DNA from: Bernardetia sp.
GTDB lineage: Bacteria; Bacteroidota; Bacteroidia; Cytophagales; Bernardetiaceae
DNA length: 64,000 nt
Assembly (NCBI RefSeq): GCF_020630935.1
Contig: NZ_JAHDIG010000009.1
Coordinates: forward strand, 26,453 to 90,452
Direction: 5' to 3'
Positions 28,807 to 37,977 of this stretch are shown here, one piece after another; the first letter of the stretch is position 1, and each line of letters opens with the position of its first letter. Position numbers and translations under genes: made by a program. The notes below the pieces were generated by a model, which did no database searches, had not been told where the DNA came from, and saw nothing but the letters and a program-made list of their open reading frames with translations.

Positions 28807-29073
28807 TTACATACCGTCGCCATCAGTTGCTTCTTCAACAGCAGCTTCTGTAGAATCTACAGTAGCCTCTACATCAGTAGCAATAGAATCAAGTGCTTCA
28901 CCAGTAGCTTCCATCATGTTTTCAGAAGCATCTTCTGCATCTTGAAGTAAGTCTTCAGTAGAAACTGTATCAGCAGTAGCTTCACCACCTGCATTTGAGC
29001 CCCCACAAGAAGTAAATGCTAAAGTAGAAAATGCAACAAGAGAAGCAAATGCAATAGTTTTAAGAGTTTTCAT
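28807..29073 (-). CDS. Small acidic lipoprotein, 88 aa
   Basis: I use the ATG at 29073; a longer frame from 29172 would put 33 extra residues ahead of a complete lipoprotein signal. The signal ends with lipobox FTSC, then Gly-Gly. The mature part is short, very acidic and Ala/Glu/Asp/Thr-rich (EDLLQDAEDASENMMEATGE) and likely helical, with no Lys or Arg. No family is recognised. It has its own strong terminator, so it is probably a single-gene unit. Confidence 0.75.
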   Translation of the reverse strand: MKTLKTIAFASLVAFSTLAFTSCGGSNAGGEATADTVSTEDLLQDAEDASENMMEATGEALDSIATDVEATVDSTEAAVEEATDGDGM

Positions 29074-29304
29074 GTTTTTTCTATTTAATAAGAGTCGTTC
29101 GTTTAGAGAACTTAAAAAAGTTAGTAAGTTTTGATTGTGCAGAAGTATTGCACCTTGCATAACATTTGACAATCAAAGGCACAAAATAATACTTAAAAAA
29201 TTAGAAAACCAAAGATTAATTAAAATTAATTTTGTTTTTTTGAAGCGTGAATAAATATGTATTCAATATTGTAAAAATTTTATCCGTAAAGTGATATAAA
29301 AAAT

Positions 29305-31677
29305 ATGAAAAGTATAAAAAATCAGCTTTTTAAACTCAAAAAATGCTTCATTTCCAATCAATCAACGTTTTTATTCACATTCTTTACGATTTACTCTATC
29401 TTTTTTTTATCCAGTTCTGTCATTGCACAAAATGAAGATAATATTGCTATTGGAGAATGGCGTACTCATCTTACCTATTTTGATGCTCAAACAGTGGCTG
29501 CAAGCGAAAATAAAGTATATGTAGCCTCTCAAAATGGTCTCTTTTTCTATGATAAAGAATTTCAAAGCCTAGAAGTAGTTTCAAGAATAGATGGTCTTTC
29601 AGACATCGGTATTTCAGCCTTAGAGTATCTACCTAACACAGACGAGATTTTGGTAGCTTATCAGAATGGAAATATAGATTTTTTGTCTGATAACCAAATC
29701 AAGAATTTTCCTGTTTTTTTTGAAGATGCAGCCATTTTAGACAAAGAAATTTATCATACTCACTATTTTCAGAATGTAGTTTGGATAAGCACAAATGCAG
29801 GTATTTTAGAAATAGATGTAGAAAACTCTGCCAACAAACGCATCAGAAACTCCTATCAAAATTTAGGAGAAAATGGAGAACAAATTAAAGTTTTTGCGAC
29901 AACTATTCAAGACAATACTATCTATGCAGCTACTGAAAAAGGTGTACGTTATATTTCTTTCAATAGCTCAAATAATCCAAATGACTTTAGGAACTGGCAA
30001 ACACTACCATCCACACAAAACAAAATAGTAGAAGCGATTGCTTCAACAAACTCAACGGTATTTTTTTCTATTCAGAATGAAGGTGTTTTTAGTTATAATG
30101 GAACAAGCAACGCTTTAGGACAGATACCAACTACAAACGTGTATGATATTAGTGAAGATAAAATAAATTTAACAAGTGTTTTTGTTTCATCAGAGGCAGG
30201 ACTTTTCAGAGTAGAAGCGACATCTTCGTCATTTCAAGTAGAAAAAATAGAAAATGAACTACTAAAAGCTCCTCGTCAAGCAATTTCTGAAAATGGTACA
30301 CTTTGGGTAGCAGACAACCGAGCAGGATTAGTTACCAACACTACTGGTAATTTTGTTTCCTTATTTCCTTCTGGAACATACAATCAAAATGCTTGGGGTT
30401 TTGTTCAAGCACAAGGAAAAATTATTGCTTTTTCAGGAGGGTATGAGCGACCTTTTCGTCCTCTGAACCGAACCACAGGTTTTTATGTTTTTGAAAATGG
30501 AGAGTGGACAAACTACAACGCCGAAAATAAAGATATTACGAGCCAAACCATTCCTAATGTGAGAGATTTAGTAGGTGCTACTTATTCAGAAATCGAAAAC
30601 AGAGTGTATTTTGCTTCAATACAAGATGGAATTTTAGTTTGGGATTTAAGTGATGATAGTTTTTCAGTTTTGGATTCGTCTAATTCTCCCTTGCCTCATA
30701 ACAGAGTCATTGATGTTGAAACAGATAATTTGGGTAACCTTTGGGTAGCTCTTTCTGCCAGTACTTTAAGAGAAGATGCTTATTTTAGAAAACAAGTTGG
30801 CAACGACGGACTAGCTGCTTGGAAAGGCTTTAGATTTAATCAAACCCGCACTACTTTTCCATTATCCATTGAAATTGATGAGAATAACAATGTTTGGGCA
30901 AGCCTTAGTCCTCTAGTGCAAGGTGGAATTTTGGTTTTTAATGAAAATGAAGAGAATACCATTTTGATAGAATCTGTTAATGCTGGAAATTTAGCTTCTA
31001 ATGATATAAGAGCCTTACAATCTGACCAAAACGGCGTGATGTGGATAGGAACTCCAGCCGAAGCAAATGCTAGTGTACGTACATTTTCTGATATTTTTGG
31101 AATTTTCCAAAGTCAAGATTTGAATGCTAGAGATGTATTTTTCGAATCCAGACAGCTTTTAAGAGACGAAACCATTACTACTATTGCCTTAGATGGTGGA
31201 AATAGAAAATGGTTTGGTACTACCAATGGAGTATGGCTTTTTTCAGAAGATGCTTCCAAGCAGTTTTTGCACTTTACAGCAGAAAACAGCCCACTTTTTA
31301 GCAATCAGATTTTAGACATTGTAGTGCAAGATGAAACAGGAGAAGTGTTTTTTGCTACGCCCAACGGAATTATTTCGTATCGTGGAACAGCCACAGCAGC
31401 AAAGACAGATTTTTCTAGTGTAAAAATATTTCCTAATCCTGTTCAGCCCAATTTCAATGGAGTAGTTGCCATAGAAGGACTTACTGGAGACGCCAATGTA
31501 AAAATTACAGATATTAGTGGCAGACTGGTATATGAAACCGACTCTTTTGGAGGTACAGCTACTTGGAATGGAACAGATTATAACAATGTAAGAGCTAAAA
31601 GTGGAGTGTATTTAGTATATGTGGCAAACAGAGATGGAAGTGAAGGTTTTGTTGGAAAAATTATTTTTATAGAATAA
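29305..31677 (+). CDS. porZ: PorZ-like T9SS beta-propeller protein
   Basis: The 790-residue protein has a long signal peptide (cleavage after Ala41, Gln42 next). The mature protein begins IGEWRTHLTYFDA and runs through two beta-propeller-like regions of about 320 residues each (VYVASQNGLFFYD, LWVADNRAG, DNLGNLWVAL, RKWFGTTNGVW). The last 85 residues are a type A T9SS sorting domain beginning KIFPNPV and ending with a strand VGKIIF. The N-terminus, layout and length match PorZ, a surface part of the T9SS attachment complex that delivers anionic LPS to the sortase in Porphyromonas. No other Por/Gld gene is adjacent, as is usual for porZ. Confidence 0.85.
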   Translation: MKSIKNQLFKLKKCFISNQSTFLFTFFTIYSIFFLSSSVIAQNEDNIAIGEWRTHLTYFDAQTVAASENKVYVASQNGLFFYDKEFQSLEVVSRIDGLSDIGISALEYLPNTDEILVAYQNGNIDFLSDNQIKNFPVFFEDAAILDKEIYHTHYFQNVVWISTNAGILEIDVENSANKRIRNSYQNLGENGEQIKVFATTIQDNTIYAATEKGVRYISFNSSNNPNDFRNWQTLPSTQNKIVEAIASTNSTVFFSIQNEGVFSYNGTSNALGQIPTTNVYDISEDKINLTSVFVSSEAGLFRVEATSSSFQVEKIENELLKAPRQAISENGTLWVADNRAGLVTNTTGNFVSLFPSGTYNQNAWGFVQAQGKIIAFSGGYERPFRPLNRTTGFYVFENGEWTNYNAENKDITSQTIPNVRDLVGATYSEIENRVYFASIQDGILVWDLSDDSFSVLDSSNSPLPHNRVIDVETDNLGNLWVALSASTLREDAYFRKQVGNDGLAAWKGFRFNQTRTTFPLSIEIDENNNVWASLSPLVQGGILVFNENEENTILIESVNAGNLASNDIRALQSDQNGVMWIGTPAEANASVRTFSDIFGIFQSQDLNARDVFFESRQLLRDETITTIALDGGNRKWFGTTNGVWLFSEDASKQFLHFTAENSPLFSNQILDIVVQDETGEVFFATPNGIISYRGTATAAKTDFSSVKIFPNPVQPNFNGVVAIEGLTGDANVKITDISGRLVYETDSFGGTATWNGTDYNNVRAKSGVYLVYVANRDGSEGFVGKIIFIE

Positions 31678-31852
31678 GCAGCATTTTGTGAATATTAAGC
31701 GTATAGACCAATATAAATTATTGTATCTTTATATTCTTTTAAGAATTTTGATTTTAGATTGCTTAGATTTTTGTAAACGATACTCAATATTATCACAAAC
31801 ATTCATTATCTACACAACAATTCTATTCTCTTACTCACTTAATCAAACTTTT

Positions 31853-32350
31853 ATGAAATTTAACTGGAAAAATACGACACTCTTATTAGTTCTTCTACTT
31901 TCTACATTTACACTTTGGTCTTGTAAAGGCGATGATGAAATAAACCCTGAAGCTGTAATTTCTGCTCTTATTGATGGGCAACCTTGGAATGCTTCTTCTC
32001 TATCTTCTGGCATCAAAACAGGAGACAACATCTCACTTACTGCAGCAAGCAGCAATGGTAGAACGTTTATCATTTCGTTTAAAGCAGAAGTAGGTACACA
32101 AGCTCTCAATGCTTCTGTGGATACAAGTGGAGTAAACCTTGTCCCTTCTGTTATTTATCGTACACTTCCTATTGGTGGCAGTACATTTGCCTCAAATATT
32201 TGTGCTTCTAACGATGGAGGTGAAATTGTTATTACAGCAATAGATGAAACTAACAAAACGGTTACAGGAACATTCAAAACAAAAACTTGTTCTATCAATA
32301 GTTCAGTAGAAATTACAGAAGGCAAAATCAATGGAGCGAAATATAATTAA
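31853..32350 (+). CDS. Lipoprotein with DUF6252-like domain, 165 aa
   Basis: I start at the ATG at 31853; the frame opens from a GTG at 31688, but the lipoprotein signal begins at 31853 (lipobox LWSC, Cys about 24). The mature domain has the DUF6252-like features ALIDGQPWNA near the start, a central beta region, and GEIVITAIDETNKTVTGTF followed by ITEGKINGAKY at the end. The function is unknown; such proteins sit in the outer membrane or periplasm of Bacteroidota. It lies downstream of porZ on the same strand after a 175-bp gap, and a terminator follows. Confidence 0.75.
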   Translation: MKFNWKNTTLLLVLLLSTFTLWSCKGDDEINPEAVISALIDGQPWNASSLSSGIKTGDNISLTAASSNGRTFIISFKAEVGTQALNASVDTSGVNLVPSVIYRTLPIGGSTFASNICASNDGGEIVITAIDETNKTVTGTFKTKTCSINSSVEITEGKINGAKYN

Positions 32351-32373
32351 TCCATTTTTTTCCTAATTAATAG

Positions 32374-32415
32374 AAAAGCCCTTTTTACAAAATATGTAGA
32401 AAGGGCTTTATTTTT
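32374..32415. terminator. Bidirectional terminator
   Basis: AAAGCCCTTT (32375-32384) pairs with AAAGGGCTTT (32400-32409), with a T-run after it on the plus strand. It separates two convergent genes. Confidence 0.8.
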
Positions 32416-33605
32416 TACTTGATTTCAAATATCAATTTTTCTTTTACTTCCTCTAACAAAGATTTAATTTTTTGCTTGTCTTTTCCTTTTATCACAATGT
32501 GTCCTATACTTTGTCCTGTTCCTTCACGTTGTTTAATAGTTGAACCTTCTTTTACAGAAAGTGTAAATTCTTCTAGTTCTTCAATAGCTTTGACAAATTC
32601 TTTTCCTTTGATAGCTTTCAATATACCAGCCTTTGGATGGAAAAGACGTAAGCCACTATAAAAATGAGGCTCTATATTTTTCATATCCACCTTATTTCCT
32701 AAAAAAGTATCTAGCCAAATCTGCCAAAAATCTTTTTGGTAAGAGAGTTTTAAAAGGTTCATAATGTAGCCTCCTGGAGGACGGATTGCCATCTCTCCAA
32801 AAACTAAATTTATTTTGTCTGTGTTATTTTGCTCTAAATTCTGGATAAAAACTTCAGTATGTGTAATTCCATTTTTTGCGCCTAAGGCTTTGATTATTTT
32901 TTCATTGAATTCAAATATTTTTTCTTGAATTGCCTTTGAAAATGTAGTAGGAACAAGGTTGGCAAACTTTGGTTCGGTATATTCAGTAATGTTTTGAAAC
33001 AATACTTTTCCATTTTGTATCACAGCCTCTACGCTACACTCTGTACCTTTCACAAAACTTTCTGCCATATATCCCTTTTTCAAAAAGGCTGGCACTTCGT
33101 TTTCTGATTTGACAATATAAGCTCCTCTACTTCCAGAGCCTGTACAGGTTTTGAAAGCCATCGGCAAACCAAGTTTTTCTATAAGTTCTTGTTTAGAGAT
33201 TTTATTTTCTCCTGTTTCATTTTCCAAAAAATCAGCACAAGGAATATTAGCCTTCTTAGCTACTTTCTTCATTGTTGGCTTGTGTGTACAGTGAAGAGCT
33301 ACCTTTTCAGAAGTATAGAAGTTAGGCACTATTTGTTCACTTATCCAAGCAGCAGGTAGCACAGACTTTTCAGTTGGTGCAAGAATTGCGATAGGTTTTG
33401 GCTCTTTTTTAAGTAAATCTTCAACAAAATGCATCCATTCTTGTTTACTCCAAATAAAGGAGATTTGTTCTAACGTATCAGCTTTATGGTTTTTTAATTT
33501 TTTATTGTAGAGAAGAACCACACGCAAATTATTTTTTTTTGCAGTTTCAATGGCATCAGAACGATTCCCTATTATCCAAACCGTATGTAAACTATTTTTT
33601 TTCAA
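32415..33605 (-). CDS. ATP-grasp domain ligase, 396 aa
   Basis: The N-terminus is a Rossmann-like pre-ATP-grasp domain (VWIIGNRSDAIETAKKNN). The ATP-grasp core runs from about residue 110 to 310, with the flexible loop GSGSRGAYIV and the metal-binding strand FGEMAIRPPGGYI. A C-terminal lid with a QSIGHIVIKG strand follows. The family forms carboxylate-amine bonds through an acyl phosphate, but the substrates cannot be deduced. The start is TTG at 33605: no ATG lies between it and an upstream in-frame TAA, and the next internal ATG is about 57 codons in and would remove the Rossmann strand. It stands alone between two plus-strand genes. Confidence 0.85.
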   Translation of the reverse strand: MKKNSLHTVWIIGNRSDAIETAKKNNLRVVLLYNKKLKNHKADTLEQISFIWSKQEWMHFVEDLLKKEPKPIAILAPTEKSVLPAAWISEQIVPNFYTSEKVALHCTHKPTMKKVAKKANIPCADFLENETGENKISKQELIEKLGLPMAFKTCTGSGSRGAYIVKSENEVPAFLKKGYMAESFVKGTECSVEAVIQNGKVLFQNITEYTEPKFANLVPTTFSKAIQEKIFEFNEKIIKALGAKNGITHTEVFIQNLEQNNTDKINLVFGEMAIRPPGGYIMNLLKLSYQKDFWQIWLDTFLGNKVDMKNIEPHFYSGLRLFHPKAGILKAIKGKEFVKAIEELEEFTLSVKEGSTIKQREGTGQSIGHIVIKGKDKQKIKSLLEEVKEKLIFEIK

Positions 33606-33801
33606 AATACTAAAGCAGTTTTCGGTTATTTTTTAGATTTTTTATTGGGGACAAGATACAATAATCAAAAATTTCATCAAAAGTTAAATATAAATTTGAG
33701 CTAATATACGATATACTGAACTATCTTTATAAATTAGCTCTTAAATTAATTAATACACTGATAATCAGATTATTGAATCTTTTTTTTATAGCATTAAAAT
33801 T

Positions 33802-36800
33802 ATGAAACACTTTTTACTTTCTTTTCTATTTTTTGTTTGTGGTACGTTTGCTCTTGGTCAAACTCCTGTGTCGCTTCCTGCAACACCTCCTTATGTACAA
33901 GATTTTAATACAACTCCTGGAGCGAGCAATACATCTTATCCTACTGGTTGGACGAGTTATAACAAAGAAATTATTGATAATACAATGATTGTAGGAACAG
34001 CTTCTAGTACAACAGGAGCAAATTATAATTATGGCTCTCGTATTGGTTTGCTTGGTTCAGGCTCTAACTTTGACCCTAGTTCTATTGTTTTGGCAATAGA
34101 CAATACTTCTGGGCTTTCTGGTCTTCAACTTTCTTATGATGTTATCAAGATAAGAGAGCAAGGCAGAGATTGTACTTTCAATTTAGAGTATAGTGTTACT
34201 TCCCCCACAAGTGGTTTTACAACTCTTTTTAGTGGTTTGTATAACTCTGGTACATTAGCAGAGGGAACAATAACTCCTTATTCAAATATTGATATTTCTG
34301 TACTAGATAATCAAGCAGGAACAGTATATCTTAGGTGGTCTTATACAAGTTCTGGAGGTGGAAGCAGAGATGGAATAGCTTTAGACAATGTTAGCATTTC
34401 TTGGAACACTACACCTGCTTCCATTGATTTACTATTTCAAGATGCTGGAGATCCAAATATAGCTAGGGGAAGTACAGAAAATCCTATTTTTTCTGCACGA
34501 GCAATTGTTACCGACGCAGTTGCAACACTCAACCAAGTAACGCTAAGAACTAATGGAACATATACCAACACTGATATTGCAGCTAATGGTTTTAAATTAT
34601 GGATTTCTACTGATGGCTTGTTTGGTGGCGACACACAACTCGGTACAGCAAGTTCTGTATCAGGAAATGGAGAAACTATTACCTTTTCTTCTTTATCACA
34701 AACAATTCCTATCAATAGCATTCGCTACTTCTTTATTACAGCAGACATTACACCTTCTGCAACACTCAATAATACGGTAGGTATAGATAATACTACCACA
34801 GCAGATTTTGTTTTTGCTTCTCCTAATAGTAAAACAGGTACAGCAGCATCTGGAAATTTGCATACCATTATTGGACTAAATACTGGAACAGTTGCAACTT
34901 CTATTTGCGTAACTTCCACAGAGGGCGAACCTATAACTGTTCCTTTCACATATTTTCCTACGGCAACTTATACAGGGATATTTACAGCCGAACTTTCTGA
35001 TGCAACAGGCAGCTTTGCCTTTCCGACTTCTATCGGTACAGTAGCTTCTGATAATAGTGGTTCTCAAAACATTTCAGCTACTATTCCAGCTAATACTGCA
35101 CAAGGAGCAAATTATCGTATTCGTGTGGTTAGTTCTGTACCCAATGTAGAAGGAGCAGATAATGGTACAGATATTACGATTGACTTACTAAATGTCTCTA
35201 TTTCTCCCACAGCAACTCAAAACTTGACTGAATTTCAGAATGGAGATATTTTAACAGCTACTGAATCTCATTCTATTCAAACAAGAAGGTGGAAATATTC
35301 TACTATTTCTGGAGGACCTTATACCAACTTTTTGGGAGCAGACCCTACCGAAAGACCTTATTTTGAAACAGCAGGAACATATTATATAGTTTGTGAAACA
35401 GAATTTGCTTGTGGCAAATCGTCTATTTCTAATGAAGTTCAGATAAACGTTTCTAGCTTTGTGGGTACAAGACTTTTTCCAGGAGATGTAGTAATTGTGG
35501 GCTGGGATGTGAATACAAGCAGTGGAGATGATGAGTTTATACTGACTAATCTAGTTACTCTAACACAAGGAACAACTTTTCAAGTAGTTAATGCTACGTA
35601 TGAAAATGGTTCGGCTGCTGATACACGTGATAATTTGTGGCAAGACACTAAGATAATGGAATTTACTTATAAATTAGCCACTCCTTTAGCTGCTGGTAGT
35701 ACAATTAGTTTTGAGCTTCCTGCAAACATTTCTAATCCTGCAACTAATATTCGCATTAATAATGTGGCTGTACCTACTTCAACATTAGAAGGAGTAAGAA
35801 TTACAGGTACAGAAACAGGAGGAGTAAATGTGAGTTCTACTAATCCAGACCAAATATTTATTACGCAAGGTAGTTTTCAAGGAACAGACTTTGATGGCTA
35901 TGTATTATTTGGAATGACACATCTTTCTGATTGGATTGATTTCTCGGCGTCTGTTTCTGCTGCTCGTACATCAAGAACACCTGCTAATATAAAATGCTTA
36001 AATACTGTACATACAACAGCAATAGGAGGTTCATATTATGATGTAAGTGCGTTGCGTAATGGTTCTCAAAGAGAAATTCTTTCTAATATTATCAATATGG
36101 CTAACTGGACAGATATACCTGCTTCTGCAACTGGACGTAATATACCAACTATAATTTTTACTAGCACATTTACAGTTTCTCCAAATACCATTGCAGAAAT
36201 AGAATGGATAGGAGGAAATTCTGGAACAAATGACGATAATTGGTTTAATTGCCAAAATTGGGAAAATTTCTACGTTCCCAATAGAAGGCAAGATGTTATT
36301 ATGACCACTACTGCTGCTGATGGAGCTAGAATAAATATAAATGCCTTCTTTTCAGATGAATATAATGATTTAGCCGAAGTCAAAAACATTATTTTAGAAG
36401 AACAAAGTCTAAGAATAAATGACTCTAGGCTTTCGAAGCTTGATATTTATGAAAATCTCTTGATAAGAAATAATGGTTTTTTAGATATGCAAGATGCAAT
36501 TGATTTTGTAGAAGATGGAACAATAAATATCAGAGGAGATTGGACAAATGAAATAGGAACGGTAGCATTTCAAGAAGGACAATCATTAGTAGTTTTTGAA
36601 GGAGGACAAAACCAAATAGTAACGACAGCAGGAGGTGTAGAAGGTTTCTTTGATGTAAGAGTAAACACAGCAGGTGGGGTTACATTAAATAATGAAGCCA
36701 TTATTACCACTTTCGTAGATGGAGCAAATATTAGAGGAGGACATTTAGAATTTATTTCAGGCAATATTTTCTCAAATAATTCTGCTTACAGTGTTACTTT

Positions 36801-37914
36801 TTCCGAAGAAGCTACCTATGAGGGCGCAAGCCAAATGAGACATATACGAGGAACAGCTCGTCGTGTCTCTGATAAAATAGAAGATTTTATATTTCCTATT
36901 GGTAAAAACGGAATATATCGTCCTGCCATTATTCACACACAAAGTGGAGGAAGTATTACAACATTTTTTGCAGAATATTTTGATACAGGATATGGCACAT
37001 ACAATCCTGTGATTTCTCCGTTGGTATTTGTAAGTCAGTTAGAATATTGGATGATTAACAGAGAATCAGGTACAGCCAATGCCGAATTGACACTTTCTTG
37101 GGGAGCAGAAAGTTTAGTTACTAACCCAGCTAGTCTTGTGGTAACACATTGGACAGATGAAGTAGCTAATCCAGTTGGAGACGAATGGGTAAGCAGAGGA
37201 CAAGGTTTTATTGGAAGTGGATTTCAGAGTAATGCAGTTAATACTCATAACTCTATTACAGGAGGTACAGGACCTATCAATTCAGAGGGACGTATCCGTT
37301 CAGCGCAAACTATTACTGCCTTTAGTCCTTTTACACTTGGTTCTATTGACTTTACAAATCTTCTGCCTGTTACGTGGCTTTCTTTTGATGCTAAATATGA
37401 TAAAGAGCAAAAAAATGTACTCCTAGAATGGGCTACACTTTCAGAATCCCAAAATCAATCTTTTATGATAGAACGCTCTAACGATGGCATTGAGTTCACA
37501 CAAATTGGCATGGAAGCGAGTAGTATTAACTCGTCTTCTGTAAAAAAATATCAGTTTTGGGATTTTGAACCTTTACAAGTCCAAACGTATTATCGTATCA
37601 AACAAATAGACGTAGATGGTAATTTCTCATATTCTACTATTAAGATGGTAGAAGCTGACTTAGAAGACAGAATAGGAATTACTCATTATCAAGGTCAGAC
37701 TACTTTATATGCCAACGTCGAACAAACTACAAAAGCAAAAATCAATATCTATGATATGAATGGAAATAGTATGGGGGCATTTGATGTAGTTCTTGAAAGA
37801 GGACAAAGCAAAACAGTTATTCCTCTTCACACTCTTTCAACAGCTCTTTATACCTACAAAATAGAATTGGAAAACAAATCTGAATTTGTGAGTGGTAAGT
37901 TTTTGATAAAATAA
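33802..37914 (+). CDS. Large secreted protein with T9SS type A sorting domain
   Basis: The 1370-residue protein has a signal peptide ending ALG before Gln20. The N-terminal 200 residues form a jelly-roll-like domain typical of Bacteroidota surface proteins (PYVQDFNTTPG, GIALDNVSISW). A region with Ig-like and adhesin-like strands follows, then a beta-helix-like stretch (about 830-1000). A fibronectin-like module (TWLSFDAKYDKEQKNVLLEW, SNDGIEFTQIG) precedes the last 80-90 residues, a T9SS type A sorting domain ending in FVSGKFLIK. It is predicted to be exported by the Sec system and then T9SS to the cell surface, as an adhesin or matrix protein. The specific role is unknown. Confidence 0.85.
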   Translation: MKHFLLSFLFFVCGTFALGQTPVSLPATPPYVQDFNTTPGASNTSYPTGWTSYNKEIIDNTMIVGTASSTTGANYNYGSRIGLLGSGSNFDPSSIVLAIDNTSGLSGLQLSYDVIKIREQGRDCTFNLEYSVTSPTSGFTTLFSGLYNSGTLAEGTITPYSNIDISVLDNQAGTVYLRWSYTSSGGGSRDGIALDNVSISWNTTPASIDLLFQDAGDPNIARGSTENPIFSARAIVTDAVATLNQVTLRTNGTYTNTDIAANGFKLWISTDGLFGGDTQLGTASSVSGNGETITFSSLSQTIPINSIRYFFITADITPSATLNNTVGIDNTTTADFVFASPNSKTGTAASGNLHTIIGLNTGTVATSICVTSTEGEPITVPFTYFPTATYTGIFTAELSDATGSFAFPTSIGTVASDNSGSQNISATIPANTAQGANYRIRVVSSVPNVEGADNGTDITIDLLNVSISPTATQNLTEFQNGDILTATESHSIQTRRWKYSTISGGPYTNFLGADPTERPYFETAGTYYIVCETEFACGKSSISNEVQINVSSFVGTRLFPGDVVIVGWDVNTSSGDDEFILTNLVTLTQGTTFQVVNATYENGSAADTRDNLWQDTKIMEFTYKLATPLAAGSTISFELPANISNPATNIRINNVAVPTSTLEGVRITGTETGGVNVSSTNPDQIFITQGSFQGTDFDGYVLFGMTHLSDWIDFSASVSAARTSRTPANIKCLNTVHTTAIGGSYYDVSALRNGSQREILSNIINMANWTDIPASATGRNIPTIIFTSTFTVSPNTIAEIEWIGGNSGTNDDNWFNCQNWENFYVPNRRQDVIMTTTAADGARININAFFSDEYNDLAEVKNIILEEQSLRINDSRLSKLDIYENLLIRNNGFLDMQDAIDFVEDGTINIRGDWTNEIGTVAFQEGQSLVVFEGGQNQIVTTAGGVEGFFDVRVNTAGGVTLNNEAIITTFVDGANIRGGHLEFISGNIFSNNSAYSVTFSEEATYEGASQMRHIRGTARRVSDKIEDFIFPIGKNGIYRPAIIHTQSGGSITTFFAEYFDTGYGTYNPVISPLVFVSQLEYWMINRESGTANAELTLSWGAESLVTNPASLVVTHWTDEVANPVGDEWVSRGQGFIGSGFQSNAVNTHNSITGGTGPINSEGRIRSAQTITAFSPFTLGSIDFTNLLPVTWLSFDAKYDKEQKNVLLEWATLSESQNQSFMIERSNDGIEFTQIGMEASSINSSSVKKYQFWDFEPLQVQTYYRIKQIDVDGNFSYSTIKMVEADLEDRIGITHYQGQTTLYANVEQTTKAKINIYDMNGNSMGAFDVVLERGQSKTVIPLHTLSTALYTYKIELENKSEFVSGKFLIK

Positions 37915-37935
37915 TTAGATATAAAATTACATAGT

Positions 37936-37977
37936 AAAAAGGTCTTGAAAACTATAATTTTCAAGACCTTTTTTTTA
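37936..37977. terminator. Bidirectional terminator
   Basis: A 16-bp stem with core GGTCTTGAAAA (37936-37951) pairs with 37958-37973, followed by T residues. It separates two convergent genes; its end touches the phosphatase stop codon. Confidence 0.85.

Noticed and set aside
31688..31852. Upstream extension of the DUF6252-like lipoprotein
   Set aside because: It begins with GTG and would bury a complete lipoprotein signal peptide inside the protein.
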